The position numbers and the translations under genes were made by a program. From Nocardioides sp. (GTDB lineage: Bacteria; Actinomycetota; Actinomycetes; Propionibacteriales; Nocardioidaceae): a stretch of 32,396 bases of DNA. The DNA lies in contig JAOPXM010000238.1 of assembly GCA_025965125.1 (NCBI GenBank), positions 1 through 32,396 of the forward strand. The letters run 5' to 3'. The number at the start of each line of letters is the position of its first letter. Positions within the stretch are counted from its first letter, which is position 1. The notes below the pieces were generated by a model that was not told the origin of the DNA, searched no databases, and was given only the letters and a program-made list of their open reading frames with translations. Below, one piece after another: positions 1 through 8,158 of this stretch.

Positions 1-690
1 GTGGGCGTCGACATCGTCCACCCGGACCACGACCTGAGCGGCTACCGACTCGTGATCGTGCCGACGCTGTACTCCGTCGACGACGGGGTGCCCACGCGGC
101 TCGCGGACGCCGTCGACGAGGGCGCGACGGTGCTCGTGACGTACTTCAGCGGCATCACCGACGAGAACGACCACATCAGGCTCGGCGGCTACCCCGGTGC
201 GTTCCGCGAGCTCCTCGGCGTTCGCGTCGAGGAGTTCTGCCCGCTCCGCGCCGGCGAGCGCGTCCGGCTGACCGACGGCTCGACTGCCGACGTGTGGACC
301 GAGCACCTCCACCTCGCCGGCGCCACGTCGATGGCCGAGTACGCCGACGGCCCGCTCCCGGGAGTGCCGGCGATCACGCGCCACGAGCACGGCAAGGGAG
401 TCGCGTGGTACGTCGCCACCCGGCTCGAGCAGGCCGCCCTGGACAAGCTGGTCCATCGGCTGGTCGAGGAGGCCGGCGTTCGGCCCGTGGCGGCGACCCG
501 CCCCGGCGTCGAGGTCATCCGGCGGGTGGCCGCGGACGGGCGCCGCTGGGCGTTCGTCGTCAACCACACCGACGAGGACGCGGACCTCGATCTGGCCGGC
601 CACGACCTCGTCTCCGACCGCCCTACCCAGGGCCCGCTGCGGGTTCGCTCCGGGGGCGTGGCCGTGATCCGCCAGGAGCACCCGTGCTAG
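1..690 (+). CDS. GH42 beta-galactosidase, C-terminal part (5' end outside window)
   Basis: The frame is open from the first base and ends with TAG at 688-690, giving 229 residues. The sequence matches the C-terminal half of GH42 beta-galactosidases: a glutamine-amidotransferase-like trimerisation domain (about residues 1-150, with the stretch YRLVIVPTLYSV near the start and HEHGKGVAWYVATRLE near 128-143), then a small beta domain ending the protein (about 165-229, FVVNHTDEDADLDL). The catalytic TIM barrel and its two glutamates must lie upstream of the window, so activity cannot be judged here. The GTG at position 1 is not a credible start. The stop overlaps the GTG of the DeoR gene (684), and an alpha-galactosidase follows, so this is the upstream part of a galactoside-degradation operon. 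Known for the family: hydrolysis of terminal beta-galactosides in the cytoplasm. Confidence 0.85.
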   Translation: MGVDIVHPDHDLSGYRLVIVPTLYSVDDGVPTRLADAVDEGATVLVTYFSGITDENDHIRLGGYPGAFRELLGVRVEEFCPLRAGERVRLTDGSTADVWTEHLHLAGATSMAEYADGPLPGVPAITRHEHGKGVAWYVATRLEQAALDKLVHRLVEEAGVRPVAATRPGVEVIRRVAADGRRWAFVVNHTDEDADLDLAGHDLVSDRPTQGPLRVRSGGVAVIRQEHPC

Positions 691-1511
691 CCGCCGAACG
701 GCGCTCGCGCATCCTCGCCCAGCTCGGGCGCGACGGCACCGTCCGGGTCAGGGACCTGGTCGTGGACCTCGGTGTCTCCGACATGACCATCCGCCGCGAC
801 CTCGGTGTCCTCCAGGAGCAGGGCGCGCTGGAGAAGGTGCACGGCGGAGCCACGGCGTCCGGTGGACCGACGACGGCCGAGCCCGGTTTCGAGGCGAAGT
901 CGACCCAGCAGCTGGCCCAGAAGGAGGCCATTGCGCGCCGGGCCGCCGAGCTCGTCACTCCCGGGTCGGCGATCGCCGTCTCGGCCGGTACGACGACGTA
1001 CGCGCTCGCTCGGCACCTCGTCGCCATCCCCCACCTCACCGTCGTGACCAACTCGGTGTGGGTGGCCGACATCTTGCACAGGTCGGGCAACACGACGCTG
1101 TCGGTGCTGCTCACCGGCGGTCTACGGACCCCTTCCGACGCGCTGGTCGGACCCTTGGCGATCTCCGCGCTTCGGTCGCTGCACCTCGACACCGTCTTCC
1201 TCGGCGTGCACGGCATGGACGTCAGGGGTGGCTTCAGCACACCCAACCTGCTCGAGGCCGAGACCAACCGGGCCATGATCGCCAGCGGCCGCCGCCTCGT
1301 GGTCGTGGCCGACGCCACGAAGTGGGGTCTGGTCGGCCTGAGCTCCATGGCGGCCCTGGAGGAGGCGTCGGTCCTCGTCACCGACACCGGGCTGGCCCCC
1401 CGGGCGCGCCAGCAGCTCGCCGAGATCCTCGACGAGGTCGTCCTGGTGGATCCGATCCGGCCCGGCGAAGTCCAGGCACGACCCAAGGGAAGCGACGGCA
1501 CACATGACTGA
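684..1511 (+). CDS. DeoR-family transcriptional regulator
   Basis: This 275-residue protein is a typical DeoR-type sugar-operon regulator. Residues 1-57 form the winged helix-turn-helix (starting VLAAERRSRILAQLGRDG, recognition helix around SDMTIRRDLGVL). Residues about 75-250 form the ISOCOT-like sugar-phosphate-binding domain (AVSAGTTTYALARHL, VTNSVWVADIL, LTGGLRTPSDALVGPLA, VVADATKWG). The open frame reaches back to 294, but that part only shadows the GH42 gene. GTG 684 is preferred because it begins exactly at the HTH and sits in a GTGCTAG overlap with the upstream stop, typical of translational coupling. The 3' end overlaps the alpha-galactosidase start by 8 nt. The context suggests control of the surrounding galactosidase genes in response to a phosphorylated sugar; this role is inferred. 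Confidence 0.9.
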   Translation: MLAAERRSRILAQLGRDGTVRVRDLVVDLGVSDMTIRRDLGVLQEQGALEKVHGGATASGGPTTAEPGFEAKSTQQLAQKEAIARRAAELVTPGSAIAVSAGTTTYALARHLVAIPHLTVVTNSVWVADILHRSGNTTLSVLLTGGLRTPSDALVGPLAISALRSLHLDTVFLGVHGMDVRGGFSTPNLLEAETNRAMIASGRRLVVVADATKWGLVGLSSMAALEEASVLVTDTGLAPRARQQLAEILDEVVLVDPIRPGEVQARPKGSDGTHD

Positions 1512-3669
1512 CAGAGACAGGCGCGACCCCCGCATCGTGCACCTTCGTCGAGGCGGCACCAGCGTGCTGGTGCGGCTGGATGGCGACCGCCTGCCTGGTG
1601 TCCTGCACTGGGGTCCCGACCTGGGCGAGGTCGATGCCGACCACCTCGACGAGCTGGTGCCCGCGCTGATGAGGCCGTACCTCGACTCCGCCGTCGTGAC
1701 GCAGGAGACGGTGGCCGTGCTCCCCCAGCACTCGTCGGGCTGGATCGGGCGGCCGGGACTGCTGGGCAGCCGGGCTGGTCGCGCCTGGTCGGTCGCCTTC
1801 GACCGGGTCGACCACGAGGTCGAGGAGGTCGAGGAGTCCGGGTCGGTCTCGCTGCACAGTGTCGGCGAGGACGTCTCCGGCGAGCTCCGGGTCAGCATCG
1901 AGCTGGAGCTCACGGCCGACGGCCTGGTCCGGCTGCGCGCGGGGGTGCGCAACCTGGGTCACGAGGTCTACCAGCTGGACCGCCTCGAGCCGGCGATCCC
2001 GGTGCCCGACGAGGCGGCTGAGCTGCTGGACATGGCCGGCCGCCACAACCACGAGCGCGCCCCCCAGCGCCGGGCCTTCGACATCGGCCACTGGACCCGC
2101 GAGTCGTGGGGCGGCCGACCGGGTCACGACTCGGCGAGCACGCTCTGCGCGGGCCGGCCGGAGTTCGGCTTCAGGTCCGGTCGCGTGTGGGGGGTCCATC
2201 TCGCCCACAGCGGGAACCAGGTGCTCGGCGCCGAGCGTTCCTTCACTGGCTGGCGGCTGCTCCGGGGAGGCGAGCTCCTCCTCCCCGGCGAGGTGCGGTT
2301 GGCCCCGATGGAGGCGTACTGGTCACCCTGGCTGCTGGCTTCGTGGGGAGAGGGCCTGGACGAGCTCTCCGCCCGGTTCCACCGCTACCTGCGCCGCCGG
2401 CCGCACCACCCCCGGAGCCCACGACCGGCGCTGCTCAACACCTGGGAGGCTGTCTACTTCGACCACGACCACGCCAAGCTGCTGGTGCTCGCGGAGCAGG
2501 CCGCGTCGGTCGGGATCGAGCGGTTCGTGCTCGACGACGGCTGGTTCCGCCACCGCCGCGACGACAAGGCGGGGCTGGGTGACTGGTACGTCGACGAAGA
2601 GGTCTGGCCCGAGGGTCTGCACCCCCTGGTCGACCGGGTCCACGAGCTCGGGATGGACTTCGGCCTCTGGTTCGAGCCCGAGATGGTCAACCTGGACTCC
2701 GACCTGGCGCGGGCCCACCCCGACTGGCTGCTGCAGACCGAGCACGGGCCCGGGCTTGCCTCACGGTTCCAGCACGTCCTCGACCTCGGCCATCCCGAGG
2801 CCTACGCCTACCTGCTCGAGCGGTTGTCGGCCCTCGTCGGGGAGTACCGGATCGCCTTCATCAAGTGGGACCACAACCGTCCCCTGGTGGACGCCGGGCA
2901 CTTCCCCGACGGGCGTCCCGGTGTCCACGCGCAGACCCAGGCCGCGTACCGGCTCATGGACGAGCTGCGGTCACGCCACGCGCAGCTCGAGATCGAGTCG
3001 TGCAGCGCCGGCGGGGGACGACTGGACCTGGGGGTCATCGAGCACGCCGACCGCGTCTGGGTCTCGGACTGCATCGACGCCCACGAACGGCACCGGATGG
3101 TGCGGTGGACCGGGCTGACCCTGCCGCCGGAGCTCATGGGCACGCATGTCGGTGGGGGCGTCGACCACACGACGAAACGCAGCCATGGGCTCGACTTCCG
3201 GGCCGGGACGGCCATCTGGGGGCACTTCGGGGTCGAGTGGGACCTGACCCAGGTCTCCGACGAGGAGCTCAAGGAGCTCGCCGTCTGGGTCTCGTTCTAC
3301 AAGGAGGTCCGCCACCTCCTGCACACCGGCGACGTCGTGCGCGCCGACCTCGCCAACCCGGCCCTCCAGCTGGACGGGGTCGTGTCCGCCGACCGCAGCG
3401 ACGCGCTCTACCGGCTCTCCGCGCTCGATCACTCCGTCAGCTGGCCCGCCGACCGGGTGCCGCTCCCGGGCCTCGACCCGGAACGGACCTACGTCGTCAC
3501 TGCCCAGCCGCCCGGGGACGGGGCCGTCAACGGGCCCGAGGTCGTCGGCCACGTGGGCTGGACGGGCACGGGCCTCCGGCTGCCCGGCCGGCTGCTGTCC
3601 GAGGTCGGCATCAGGGCACCGTTGCTGGACGTCGACCACCTGGTGCTGATCAGGGTCCACGCGATCTAG
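1504..3669 (+). CDS. GH36 alpha-galactosidase
   Basis: The 721-residue product has the layout of bacterial GH36 alpha-galactosidases: an N-terminal beta-sandwich (about 1-300), a TIM barrel (about 310-620) and a short C-terminal beta domain. Visible barrel motifs are NTWEAVYFD (about 315), LDDGWF (about 343), LWFEPEMVN, and IKWDHNR with the presumed nucleophile Asp456. The segment SDCIDAHER (about 521-529) should hold the acid/base aspartate. A CSAGGGRLDLG stretch between them is also typical. It would release terminal alpha-1,6-galactose from raffinose-type oligosaccharides or melibiose in the cytoplasm, since no signal peptide is visible. It overlaps the DeoR gene by 8 nt, so the operon degrades both alpha- and beta-galactosides. 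Its TAG stop shares a CTAG palindrome with the stop of the convergent miaA. Confidence 0.92.
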   Translation: MTDRDRRDPRIVHLRRGGTSVLVRLDGDRLPGVLHWGPDLGEVDADHLDELVPALMRPYLDSAVVTQETVAVLPQHSSGWIGRPGLLGSRAGRAWSVAFDRVDHEVEEVEESGSVSLHSVGEDVSGELRVSIELELTADGLVRLRAGVRNLGHEVYQLDRLEPAIPVPDEAAELLDMAGRHNHERAPQRRAFDIGHWTRESWGGRPGHDSASTLCAGRPEFGFRSGRVWGVHLAHSGNQVLGAERSFTGWRLLRGGELLLPGEVRLAPMEAYWSPWLLASWGEGLDELSARFHRYLRRRPHHPRSPRPALLNTWEAVYFDHDHAKLLVLAEQAASVGIERFVLDDGWFRHRRDDKAGLGDWYVDEEVWPEGLHPLVDRVHELGMDFGLWFEPEMVNLDSDLARAHPDWLLQTEHGPGLASRFQHVLDLGHPEAYAYLLERLSALVGEYRIAFIKWDHNRPLVDAGHFPDGRPGVHAQTQAAYRLMDELRSRHAQLEIESCSAGGGRLDLGVIEHADRVWVSDCIDAHERHRMVRWTGLTLPPELMGTHVGGGVDHTTKRSHGLDFRAGTAIWGHFGVEWDLTQVSDEELKELAVWVSFYKEVRHLLHTGDVVRADLANPALQLDGVVSADRSDALYRLSALDHSVSWPADRVPLPGLDPERTYVVTAQPPGDGAVNGPEVVGHVGWTGTGLRLPGRLLSEVGIRAPLLDVDHLVLIRVHAI

Positions 3670-4601
3670 GCCGGGTGGGCCGGGTCCTGCGCGACGGACT
3701 CGACCGCGGCGACAGCCCGGTCCACCCGGCCCGGGTCGTCGTGGTCCACCCAGACGATGCGCGGGTCCTTGCGGAACCAGCCGTCCTGCCGCCGGGCGAA
3801 CCGGCGGGTGGCCGTCTTGGTCTGCTCGCGGGCCTCGTCGAGCCCGATCAGGCCGGCGAGGTGGGCCGCCACCTCGCGGTAGCCGATGGCCCTTCTGGCC
3901 GTGGGGCCGTCGGCGAGGCCCTCGCCCAGCAGCCGCTCGACCTCGTCGACGAAGCCGGATTCGAACATCGCGTCGACGCGTTGCTCGATGCGCTGGTCGA
4001 GGGTCGGGCGGTCGATGTCGACGCCGATCTGGATGCTCAGCGGATCGGCATACTCGAGCGTGGGCAGGGACGCGGAGTAGGCCCGGCCGGTGATCGCGAT
4101 GACCTCTAGGGCACGCACGATGCGCCGGCCGTTCTCGACCTGGATCCTGGCCCCGGCGTCGGGGTCCAGCTCGCGCAGCCGTTCGTGGAGGGCCGCGGAC
4201 CCGCCGCGCTCGAGCTCGGCCTCGAGCTCACGGCGTACGTCGCGGTCGGTGCCGGGGAACTCGAACCGATCCAGGATCGCGCGGGTGTAGAGCGCGGAGC
4301 CGCCGACCAGGACGGGGACCCGGCCGGCGTCGCGGAGCTCCGCGTCGATGGTGCGGGCCCAGGTCTGGAACTGCGCGACCGTGGCCAGGTCGCGCACGGT
4401 CAGGGTGTCGAGGAGGTGGTGGGGGATCCCGCGGCGTTCGGCCGGCGGCAGCTTGGCGGTGCCGATGTCCATGCCGCGGTAGACCTGCATCGCGTCGGTG
4501 TTGACGATCTCGCCCCCGAGCCGCTCGGCGAGGTCCAGCGATAGTCCTGTCTTGCCCGAGGCGGTGGCACCGACCACGGCCACGATTGGGATCCCCGCCA
4601 T
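3666..4601 (-). CDS. miaA: tRNA dimethylallyltransferase MiaA
   Basis: A 311-residue protein that transfers a dimethylallyl group from DMAPP to N6 of A37 in tRNAs reading UNN codons. The N-terminus carries the P-loop GATASGKT (residues 11-18). The conserved TDAMQVYRG segment follows, with catalytic-type Asp36, then LVGGSALYTRAIL, NGRRIVRALEVI and the C-terminal ARRQDGWFRKDPRI segment. ATG 4601 is chosen because it directly precedes the P-loop strand; the longer open frame to 5000 is antisense to other genes. The start lies only 18 nt from the divergent small acidic gene at 4620, so the two promoters must overlap. The product's partner enzyme MiaB is encoded 2 kb away. It ends convergently with the alpha-galactosidase gene. 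Confidence 0.96.
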   Translation of the reverse strand: MAGIPIVAVVGATASGKTGLSLDLAERLGGEIVNTDAMQVYRGMDIGTAKLPPAERRGIPHHLLDTLTVRDLATVAQFQTWARTIDAELRDAGRVPVLVGGSALYTRAILDRFEFPGTDRDVRRELEAELERGGSAALHERLRELDPDAGARIQVENGRRIVRALEVIAITGRAYSASLPTLEYADPLSIQIGVDIDRPTLDQRIEQRVDAMFESGFVDEVERLLGEGLADGPTARRAIGYREVAAHLAGLIGLDEAREQTKTATRRFARRQDGWFRKDPRIVWVDHDDPGRVDRAVAAVESVAQDPAHPA

Positions 4602-4606
4602 GTGGT

Positions 4607-4612
4607 TAGTGT
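4607..4612 (+). promoter_or_regulatory. Candidate -10 (TAGTGT) of a leaderless promoter
   Basis: TAGTGT fits the actinobacterial TANNNT -10 and ends 7 nt before ATG 4620, the spacing expected for a transcript that starts at or next to the start codon. No properly spaced Shine-Dalgarno is present. It lies inside the narrow divergent region shared with miaA. No convincing -35 was found. Confidence 0.4.
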
Positions 4613-4619
4613 GTCGGAG

Positions 4620-4883
4620 ATGAGCGACGAGAAGGACCTGAGCGCCCCCAAGCCGCCCGGCGGCCCGCAGCGCACGGACGCACCAGCGGGACCGGACACG
4701 CCCGGTGAGGAGGGGCGCGACCCCGGCCCCCAGGTCCAGCGGGTGACGAGGCCCGACTGCGAGGGCGAGGCCGGTGAGCCCGACCTCGGGACACCCGAAC
4801 AGGGGGCGCAGGAGCGGCGGCTCCAGGAGGAGAACGCCGAGAGCAGCCTCGACGAACCGTCCGACGGATCCGGAGGAGAGTGA
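4620..4883 (+). CDS. Small acidic, low-complexity hypothetical protein (acidic protein 1)
   Basis: An 87-residue protein rich in Gly, Pro, Glu and Asp with almost no hydrophobic clusters, so it is predicted to be disordered. One Cys is present (around residue 47) and the C-terminus runs DEPSDGSGGE. I do not recognise a family. ATG 4620 is chosen over the upstream GTG at 4602 because a TANNNT -10 lies 7 nt before it. It is the first of five closely packed plus-strand genes between miaA and miaB and is followed after 1 nt by the next acidic gene, whose strong Shine-Dalgarno lies inside its own 3' end. No transmembrane segment or signal peptide is visible. Function unknown. Confidence 0.6.
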   Translation: MSDEKDLSAPKPPGGPQRTDAPAGPDTPGEEGRDPGPQVQRVTRPDCEGEAGEPDLGTPEQGAQERRLQEENAESSLDEPSDGSGGE

Positions 4884-4884
4884 C

Positions 4885-5073
4885 ATGACCGACGTACCAC
4901 CTGAAGAGCTCGCGGAGGAGCCGACACCGGAGCAGCCGGACGGCCAGGACCCCGAGGAGTACGAGCCCGACGAGCAGACCCGGGCGGTGTCCCCCGACAC
5001 CGGGACCGTCTACAACGAGACCGGCGAGCCCGAGAACACCCCGCAGGACGTCACCGCGACGGACCCGCCCTGA
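4885..5073 (+). CDS. Small highly acidic hypothetical protein (acidic protein 2)
   Basis: A 62-residue protein with 19 acidic residues (7 Asp, 12 Glu) against one Arg and no Lys, Cys or Trp. Proline is also abundant, so an extended disordered chain is likely. ATG 4885 is preceded by GGAGGAGAG, one of the best Shine-Dalgarno sequences in the window, which argues that the gene is translated. The preceding stop ends at 4883. Its own TGA (5071-5073) overlaps a CTG codon that may start the NUDIX gene. The family is not recognised and no function is assigned; it travels with three other acidic small proteins and a NUDIX hydrolase. Confidence 0.65.
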   Translation: MTDVPPEELAEEPTPEQPDGQDPEEYEPDEQTRAVSPDTGTVYNETGEPENTPQDVTATDPP

Positions 5074-5111
5074 GCGTCGGGGGCCGGTTCGTCGTCGTCC
5101 CGGCTGCGTAC

Positions 5112-5543
5112 GTGTTCCTCATGCGAGACGGCGCCACCGGTGCCGAGGTGCTGTTGCAGCTGCGCCGGAACACGGGCTACATGGACGACCACTGGGCGGC
5201 GGCCGCGGCGGGCCACGTCGAGCGTGGTGAGACCGCCTTCGACGCCGCCCGCCGGGAGGCGAGGGAGGAGCTCGACGTGGCCGACCTCGACCTGCTCTTC
5301 GTGACCGCCATGCAGCGCACGGCGAGCGGCGAGCCGATCGACGAGCGGATCGACTTCTTCTTCACCAGCCGGTCCTGGACCGGCGAGCCCCGCATCGTCG
5401 AGCCGGACAAGTGCGCGGAGCTACGCTGGTGCGCGCTCGACGCGCTGCCCGATGCCGTCGTGCCGCACGAGCTGTCCGTGTTGGACGGCATCCGAACGGG
5501 TACGACGACGGCGTACAGCACCTTCGGTTTCACCCATGACTGA
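5112..5543 (+). CDS. NUDIX hydrolase (true start possibly CTG at 5070)
   Basis: From GTG 5112 the product is 143 residues. The Nudix box is clear: GHVERGETAFDAARREAREE followed by LDV, matching GX5EX7REUXEEXGU except that the usual Gly near the end is Asp. A C-terminal WCALDALPDAVVPHE segment is typical of the mutT-like family. The enzyme should hydrolyse a nucleoside diphosphate linked to another moiety; the substrate is unknown. The frame stays open upstream and encodes a hydrophobic strand (GGRFVVVPAAY) that normally opens the Nudix fold. The only starts there are non-standard, with CTG 5070 overlapping the previous stop as CTGA. GTG 5112 would cut into that strand, so it may be a conservative start. 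It overlaps ATG 5536 of the next frame and sits inside the acidic-protein cassette. Confidence 0.85.
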   Translation: MFLMRDGATGAEVLLQLRRNTGYMDDHWAAAAAGHVERGETAFDAARREAREELDVADLDLLFVTAMQRTASGEPIDERIDFFFTSRSWTGEPRIVEPDKCAELRWCALDALPDAVVPHELSVLDGIRTGTTTAYSTFGFTHD

Positions 5544-5553
5544 CGGAGACCAG

Positions 5554-5808
5554 ATGTCCACCGACAGCGACGACCTCGGCCCGATGCCCGAGCCCGAGAT
5601 CGAGCCCGGCGAGCCCAACCCCGGCGGCCCAGACGCGATCGACGTCGACGAACCCGACCCTCCGGCGAGCCGCGACCTCTCCCCCGACGACAACCCGGCC
5701 GTCGAGGACGCCGCACCGGACGTGCTCAAGGAGGGCGAGGACACCTCGACGCGGGCCACCGAGGACGCCGACGAGAGCACCTCGCCCGAGGAGGAGTCCC
5801 CGGCATGA
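5554..5808 (+). CDS. Small highly acidic hypothetical protein (acidic protein 3)
   Basis: An 84-residue protein with 28 Asp/Glu and only 3 basic residues, rich in Pro and Ser, with no Cys or aromatic core. A disordered chain is expected. ATG 5554 has GGAG five nt upstream; an in-frame ATG at 5536 overlapping the NUDIX stop is a possible longer start (six more residues). Its TGA overlaps the ATG of the next gene (ATGA, 5805-5808). The composition closely resembles acidic protein 2, suggesting related function or shared ancestry, though the sequences do not align obviously by eye. No function can be assigned. Confidence 0.6.
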   Translation: MSTDSDDLGPMPEPEIEPGEPNPGGPDAIDVDEPDPPASRDLSPDDNPAVEDAAPDVLKEGEDTSTRATEDADESTSPEEESPA

Positions 5809-6107
5809 GCAACGACCAGCCCGGTACCGGCACCGGCAACGAGCAGCCCACGGACGTCCGTGACTCGACACCCAACTCCAGCGGGCCCGACCGGGCGGCC
5901 GGTGACATGGGCGTCAGCAGCGAGCGGGAGGGGCCGACCGGTCCGGGGCAGCACGGCACGGACGGTGTCCGCGACACCGCACGCGAGGAGCGCCACCCCG
6001 ACGACGACGTCGCGCCCGAGCAGGCCGCCGGCGGACCGGAGACCAACCCCGACGGTCTCGAGCCCAAGGCGGGCTACCCGAGCCTGGACCCGCGCTCCGA
6101 CGACTGA
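5805..6107 (+). CDS. Small acidic, low-complexity hypothetical protein (acidic protein 4)
   Basis: A 100-residue Gly/Pro/Asp-rich protein (GTGTGNEQ near the N-terminus, HPDDDVAPEQAAGG in the middle) ending YPSLDPRSDD. It lacks Cys, Trp and hydrophobic segments and is probably disordered. The start overlaps the preceding stop (ATGA), and GAGGAG lies about 9 nt upstream. The stop is only 5 nt from the stop of the convergent miaB, with no hairpin between them. It is the last member of the acidic cassette. The end YPSLDPRSDD may be a conserved tail, but I cannot test this. Function unknown. Confidence 0.6.
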   Translation: MSNDQPGTGTGNEQPTDVRDSTPNSSGPDRAAGDMGVSSEREGPTGPGQHGTDGVRDTAREERHPDDDVAPEQAAGGPETNPDGLEPKAGYPSLDPRSDD

Positions 6108-6112
6108 GGCGT

Positions 6113-7597
6113 TCAGCGGCAGGCGGGGGCATCCGGGAGCGACGCCGGTAGCCCGACGACCGGCATGCCGAGCGTGACTCCCGCAGGAGCGGCGGCATGG
6201 CGGGCTTCCCAGGCGTCGCCGGAGCGGGTCCGACGCACGGCGAGGACCGGGCCGTCGGCGACCAGGTGGTGAGGCGCGGCGTAGGTGACCTCGACGGTCA
6301 CCAGGTCGCCGGGGCGGACCTCAGCGTCGGCGACCTGCGAGAAGTCGGCTGCGAAGTGCACCAGGCGGTTGTCGGGGGCCCGCCCGGAGAGTCGGTGGGT
6401 GGCAGCGTCCTTGCGGCCCTCGCCCTCGGAGACCATCAGCTCAAGGCGACGCCCGACCAGCCGCTTGTTCTCTGCCCAGGCGACGTCGTTGACCAGCGCG
6501 GCGAGCCGCTCGTAGCGGTGCTTCACGACATCCGGCGGGACCTGGTCGTCCAGGGTGGCAGCGGGAGTGCCGGGCCGCTTGGAGTACTGGAACGTGAACG
6601 CGCCGGAGAACCTGGCAGCCGCGACGACGTCGAGCGTGGCCTGGAAGTCCTCCTCGGTCTCGCCCGGGAAACCGACGATGATGTCGGTGGTGATCGCGGC
6701 GTCGGGCATGGCGGCGCGAACCCGGTCGATGATGCCGAGGTACTTCGAGGAGCGATAGGAACGCCGCATCTCCTTGAGCACCTTGTCGGACCCGGATTGC
6801 AGCGGCATGTGCAGCGACGGCATCACGTTCGGCGTCTCCGCCATCGCCTCGATGACGTCGTCGGTGAACTCAGCGGGATGCGGCGACGTGAACCGGACGC
6901 GCTCGAGCCCCTCGATGGCGCCGCACGCACGAAGCAGCTTGGCGAACGCGTGCCGGTCGCCGAACTCCACGCCGTAGGCGTTGACGTTCTGCCCGAGCAG
7001 CGTGACCTCGCTGACTCCCTCGCCGACCAGTGCCTCGATCTCGGCGAGGATCTCGCCGGGTCGCCGGTCCTTCTCCTTGCCGCGGAGTGCGGGGACGATG
7101 CAGAACGTGCAGGTGTTGTTGCACCCGACCGAGATCGAGACCCAGGCGGCGTACGCCGACTCGCGCTTGGTCGGCAGCGTCGACGGGAACACCTCGAGCG
7201 ACTCGAGGATCTCGACCTGCGCCTCCTCCTGCACCCGGGCCCGCTCGAGCAGCGCCGGCAGCGAGCCGATGTTGTGGGTGCCGAAGACGACATCGACGTA
7301 CGGCGCCTTGGCGGTGATCGTCGAGCGGTCCTTCTGGGCGAGGCAGCCGCCGACCGCGATCTGCATGCCCGGGTTGGCGGCCTTGATCGGCGCCAGGTGC
7401 GACAGGTTGCCGTAGAGCTTGTTGTCGGCGTTCTCGCGGACCGCGCAGGTGTTGAAAACCACGACGTCGGCCCGCTCGCCGGAGCCGGCCGCCGCGTAGC
7501 CCGCGGCCTCCAGCAACCCCGTCAGCCGCTCGGAGTCGTGGACGTTCATCTGGCACCCGTAGGTGCGGACCTCGTAGGTGCGTGGCTCGACTGGCAT
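6113..7597 (-). CDS. miaB: tRNA-2-methylthio-N6-dimethylallyladenosine synthase MiaB
   Basis: A 494-residue methylthiotransferase that adds the 2-methylthio group to i6A37 made by MiaA. The N-terminal MTTase domain has the three auxiliary-cluster cysteines Cys15 (YGCQMN), Cys51 ([13 protein letters not shown]) and Cys85 (GGCLAQ). The radical-SAM core has CNNTCTFC with Cys159, Cys163 and Cys166. A TRAM domain follows (about 390-460), then a short low-conservation tail. ATG 7597 begins 14 residues before the first conserved Cys; the longer frame to 8125 runs antisense-like through the DUF4442 gene in another register and is not real. The gene is convergent with the acidic cassette. miaA lies in the same orientation about 1.5 kb further left, the usual clustering in actinobacteria. 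Confidence 0.96.
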   Translation of the reverse strand: MPVEPRTYEVRTYGCQMNVHDSERLTGLLEAAGYAAAGSGERADVVVFNTCAVRENADNKLYGNLSHLAPIKAANPGMQIAVGGCLAQKDRSTITAKAPYVDVVFGTHNIGSLPALLERARVQEEAQVEILESLEVFPSTLPTKRESAYAAWVSISVGCNNTCTFCIVPALRGKEKDRRPGEILAEIEALVGEGVSEVTLLGQNVNAYGVEFGDRHAFAKLLRACGAIEGLERVRFTSPHPAEFTDDVIEAMAETPNVMPSLHMPLQSGSDKVLKEMRRSYRSSKYLGIIDRVRAAMPDAAITTDIIVGFPGETEEDFQATLDVVAAARFSGAFTFQYSKRPGTPAATLDDQVPPDVVKHRYERLAALVNDVAWAENKRLVGRRLELMVSEGEGRKDAATHRLSGRAPDNRLVHFAADFSQVADAEVRPGDLVTVEVTYAAPHHLVADGPVLAVRRTRSGDAWEARHAAAPAGVTLGMPVVGLPASLPDAPACR

Positions 7598-7659
7598 GGC
7601 CGGACAAGGGTACGGCGGGGACCGCCGGGGCCCGAAACCGACGACGGGCAGTGCGAGGG

Positions 7660-8145
7660 TCAAGCCCCGGGTGGCTTCTCGGTGACCCAGAGCCTGATGA
7701 CGCCTTCGATGACGACCGTGCCGTCGTCGCGGACCCCCTTCACGCGAACCGGGAGGTCGGGGTCGTCCGAGGTCCACTGCGCGGCGTCCGTCTCCGCGAT
7801 GCAGGTGATGTCGCTGGTCGCCTTGGCGGTGTAGCTGATGTCCATGCCCTTGGGGATCCAGCGCCTGTCGCTGGGGATCGTCGCCTCGGCGAGGGCTCCC
7901 ATGGCGGCCTCGAGACCGTTGCAGAGCGCGATCGCGTGCACGGTCTTGAGGTGGTTGTGGACGCCGCGGCGTTTGGGGATGACGAGCTCGGCGTAGTTCG
8001 GCCGGATGTCGACGAAGCGCGGATGGATGCTGGCGAAGTACGGCGCCTTCTGGGCGAAGGCGAAGGAGAAGACCCGCTTGCCGAGCGCGCCCCCGATCAC
8101 CGGGAACGTGCTCGTCTTCTGCCACAGCGTGAGGACCTGGCTCAT
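7660..8145 (-). CDS. DUF4442 hotdog-fold (thioesterase-like) protein
   Basis: A 161-residue protein. The pattern [44 protein letters not shown] is that of DUF4442/PaaI-like hotdog proteins, where the HNH.. HA segment lies in the central helix region. The C-terminal strands ([41 protein letters not shown]) complete a hotdog. It probably binds or hydrolyses an acyl-CoA-like thioester, but substrate and catalytic status are not determined. ATG 8145 is supported by a TAACGT -10 lying 7 nt upstream, so the message is probably leaderless. A palindrome over that -10 suggests repressor control. It precedes miaB by 62 nt on the same strand. Confidence 0.8.
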   Translation of the reverse strand: MSQVLTLWQKTSTFPVIGGALGKRVFSFAFAQKAPYFASIHPRFVDIRPNYAELVIPKRRGVHNHLKTVHAIALCNGLEAAMGALAEATIPSDRRWIPKGMDISYTAKATSDITCIAETDAAQWTSDDPDLPVRVKGVRDDGTVVIEGVIRLWVTEKPPGA

Positions 8146-8152
8146 GGGGCCA

Positions 8153-8158
8153 ACGTTA
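8153..8158 (-). promoter_or_regulatory. Candidate -10 (TAACGT) for the DUF4442 gene
   Basis: Read on the minus strand, TAACGT fits TANNNT and ends 7 nt before ATG 8145, so a leaderless transcript is likely. It is embedded in the 8155-8170 palindrome. Confidence 0.4.

Noticed and set aside
6197-7834. 545-codon plus-strand open frame opposite miaB
   Set aside because: Antisense shadow of miaB; no protein-like features.
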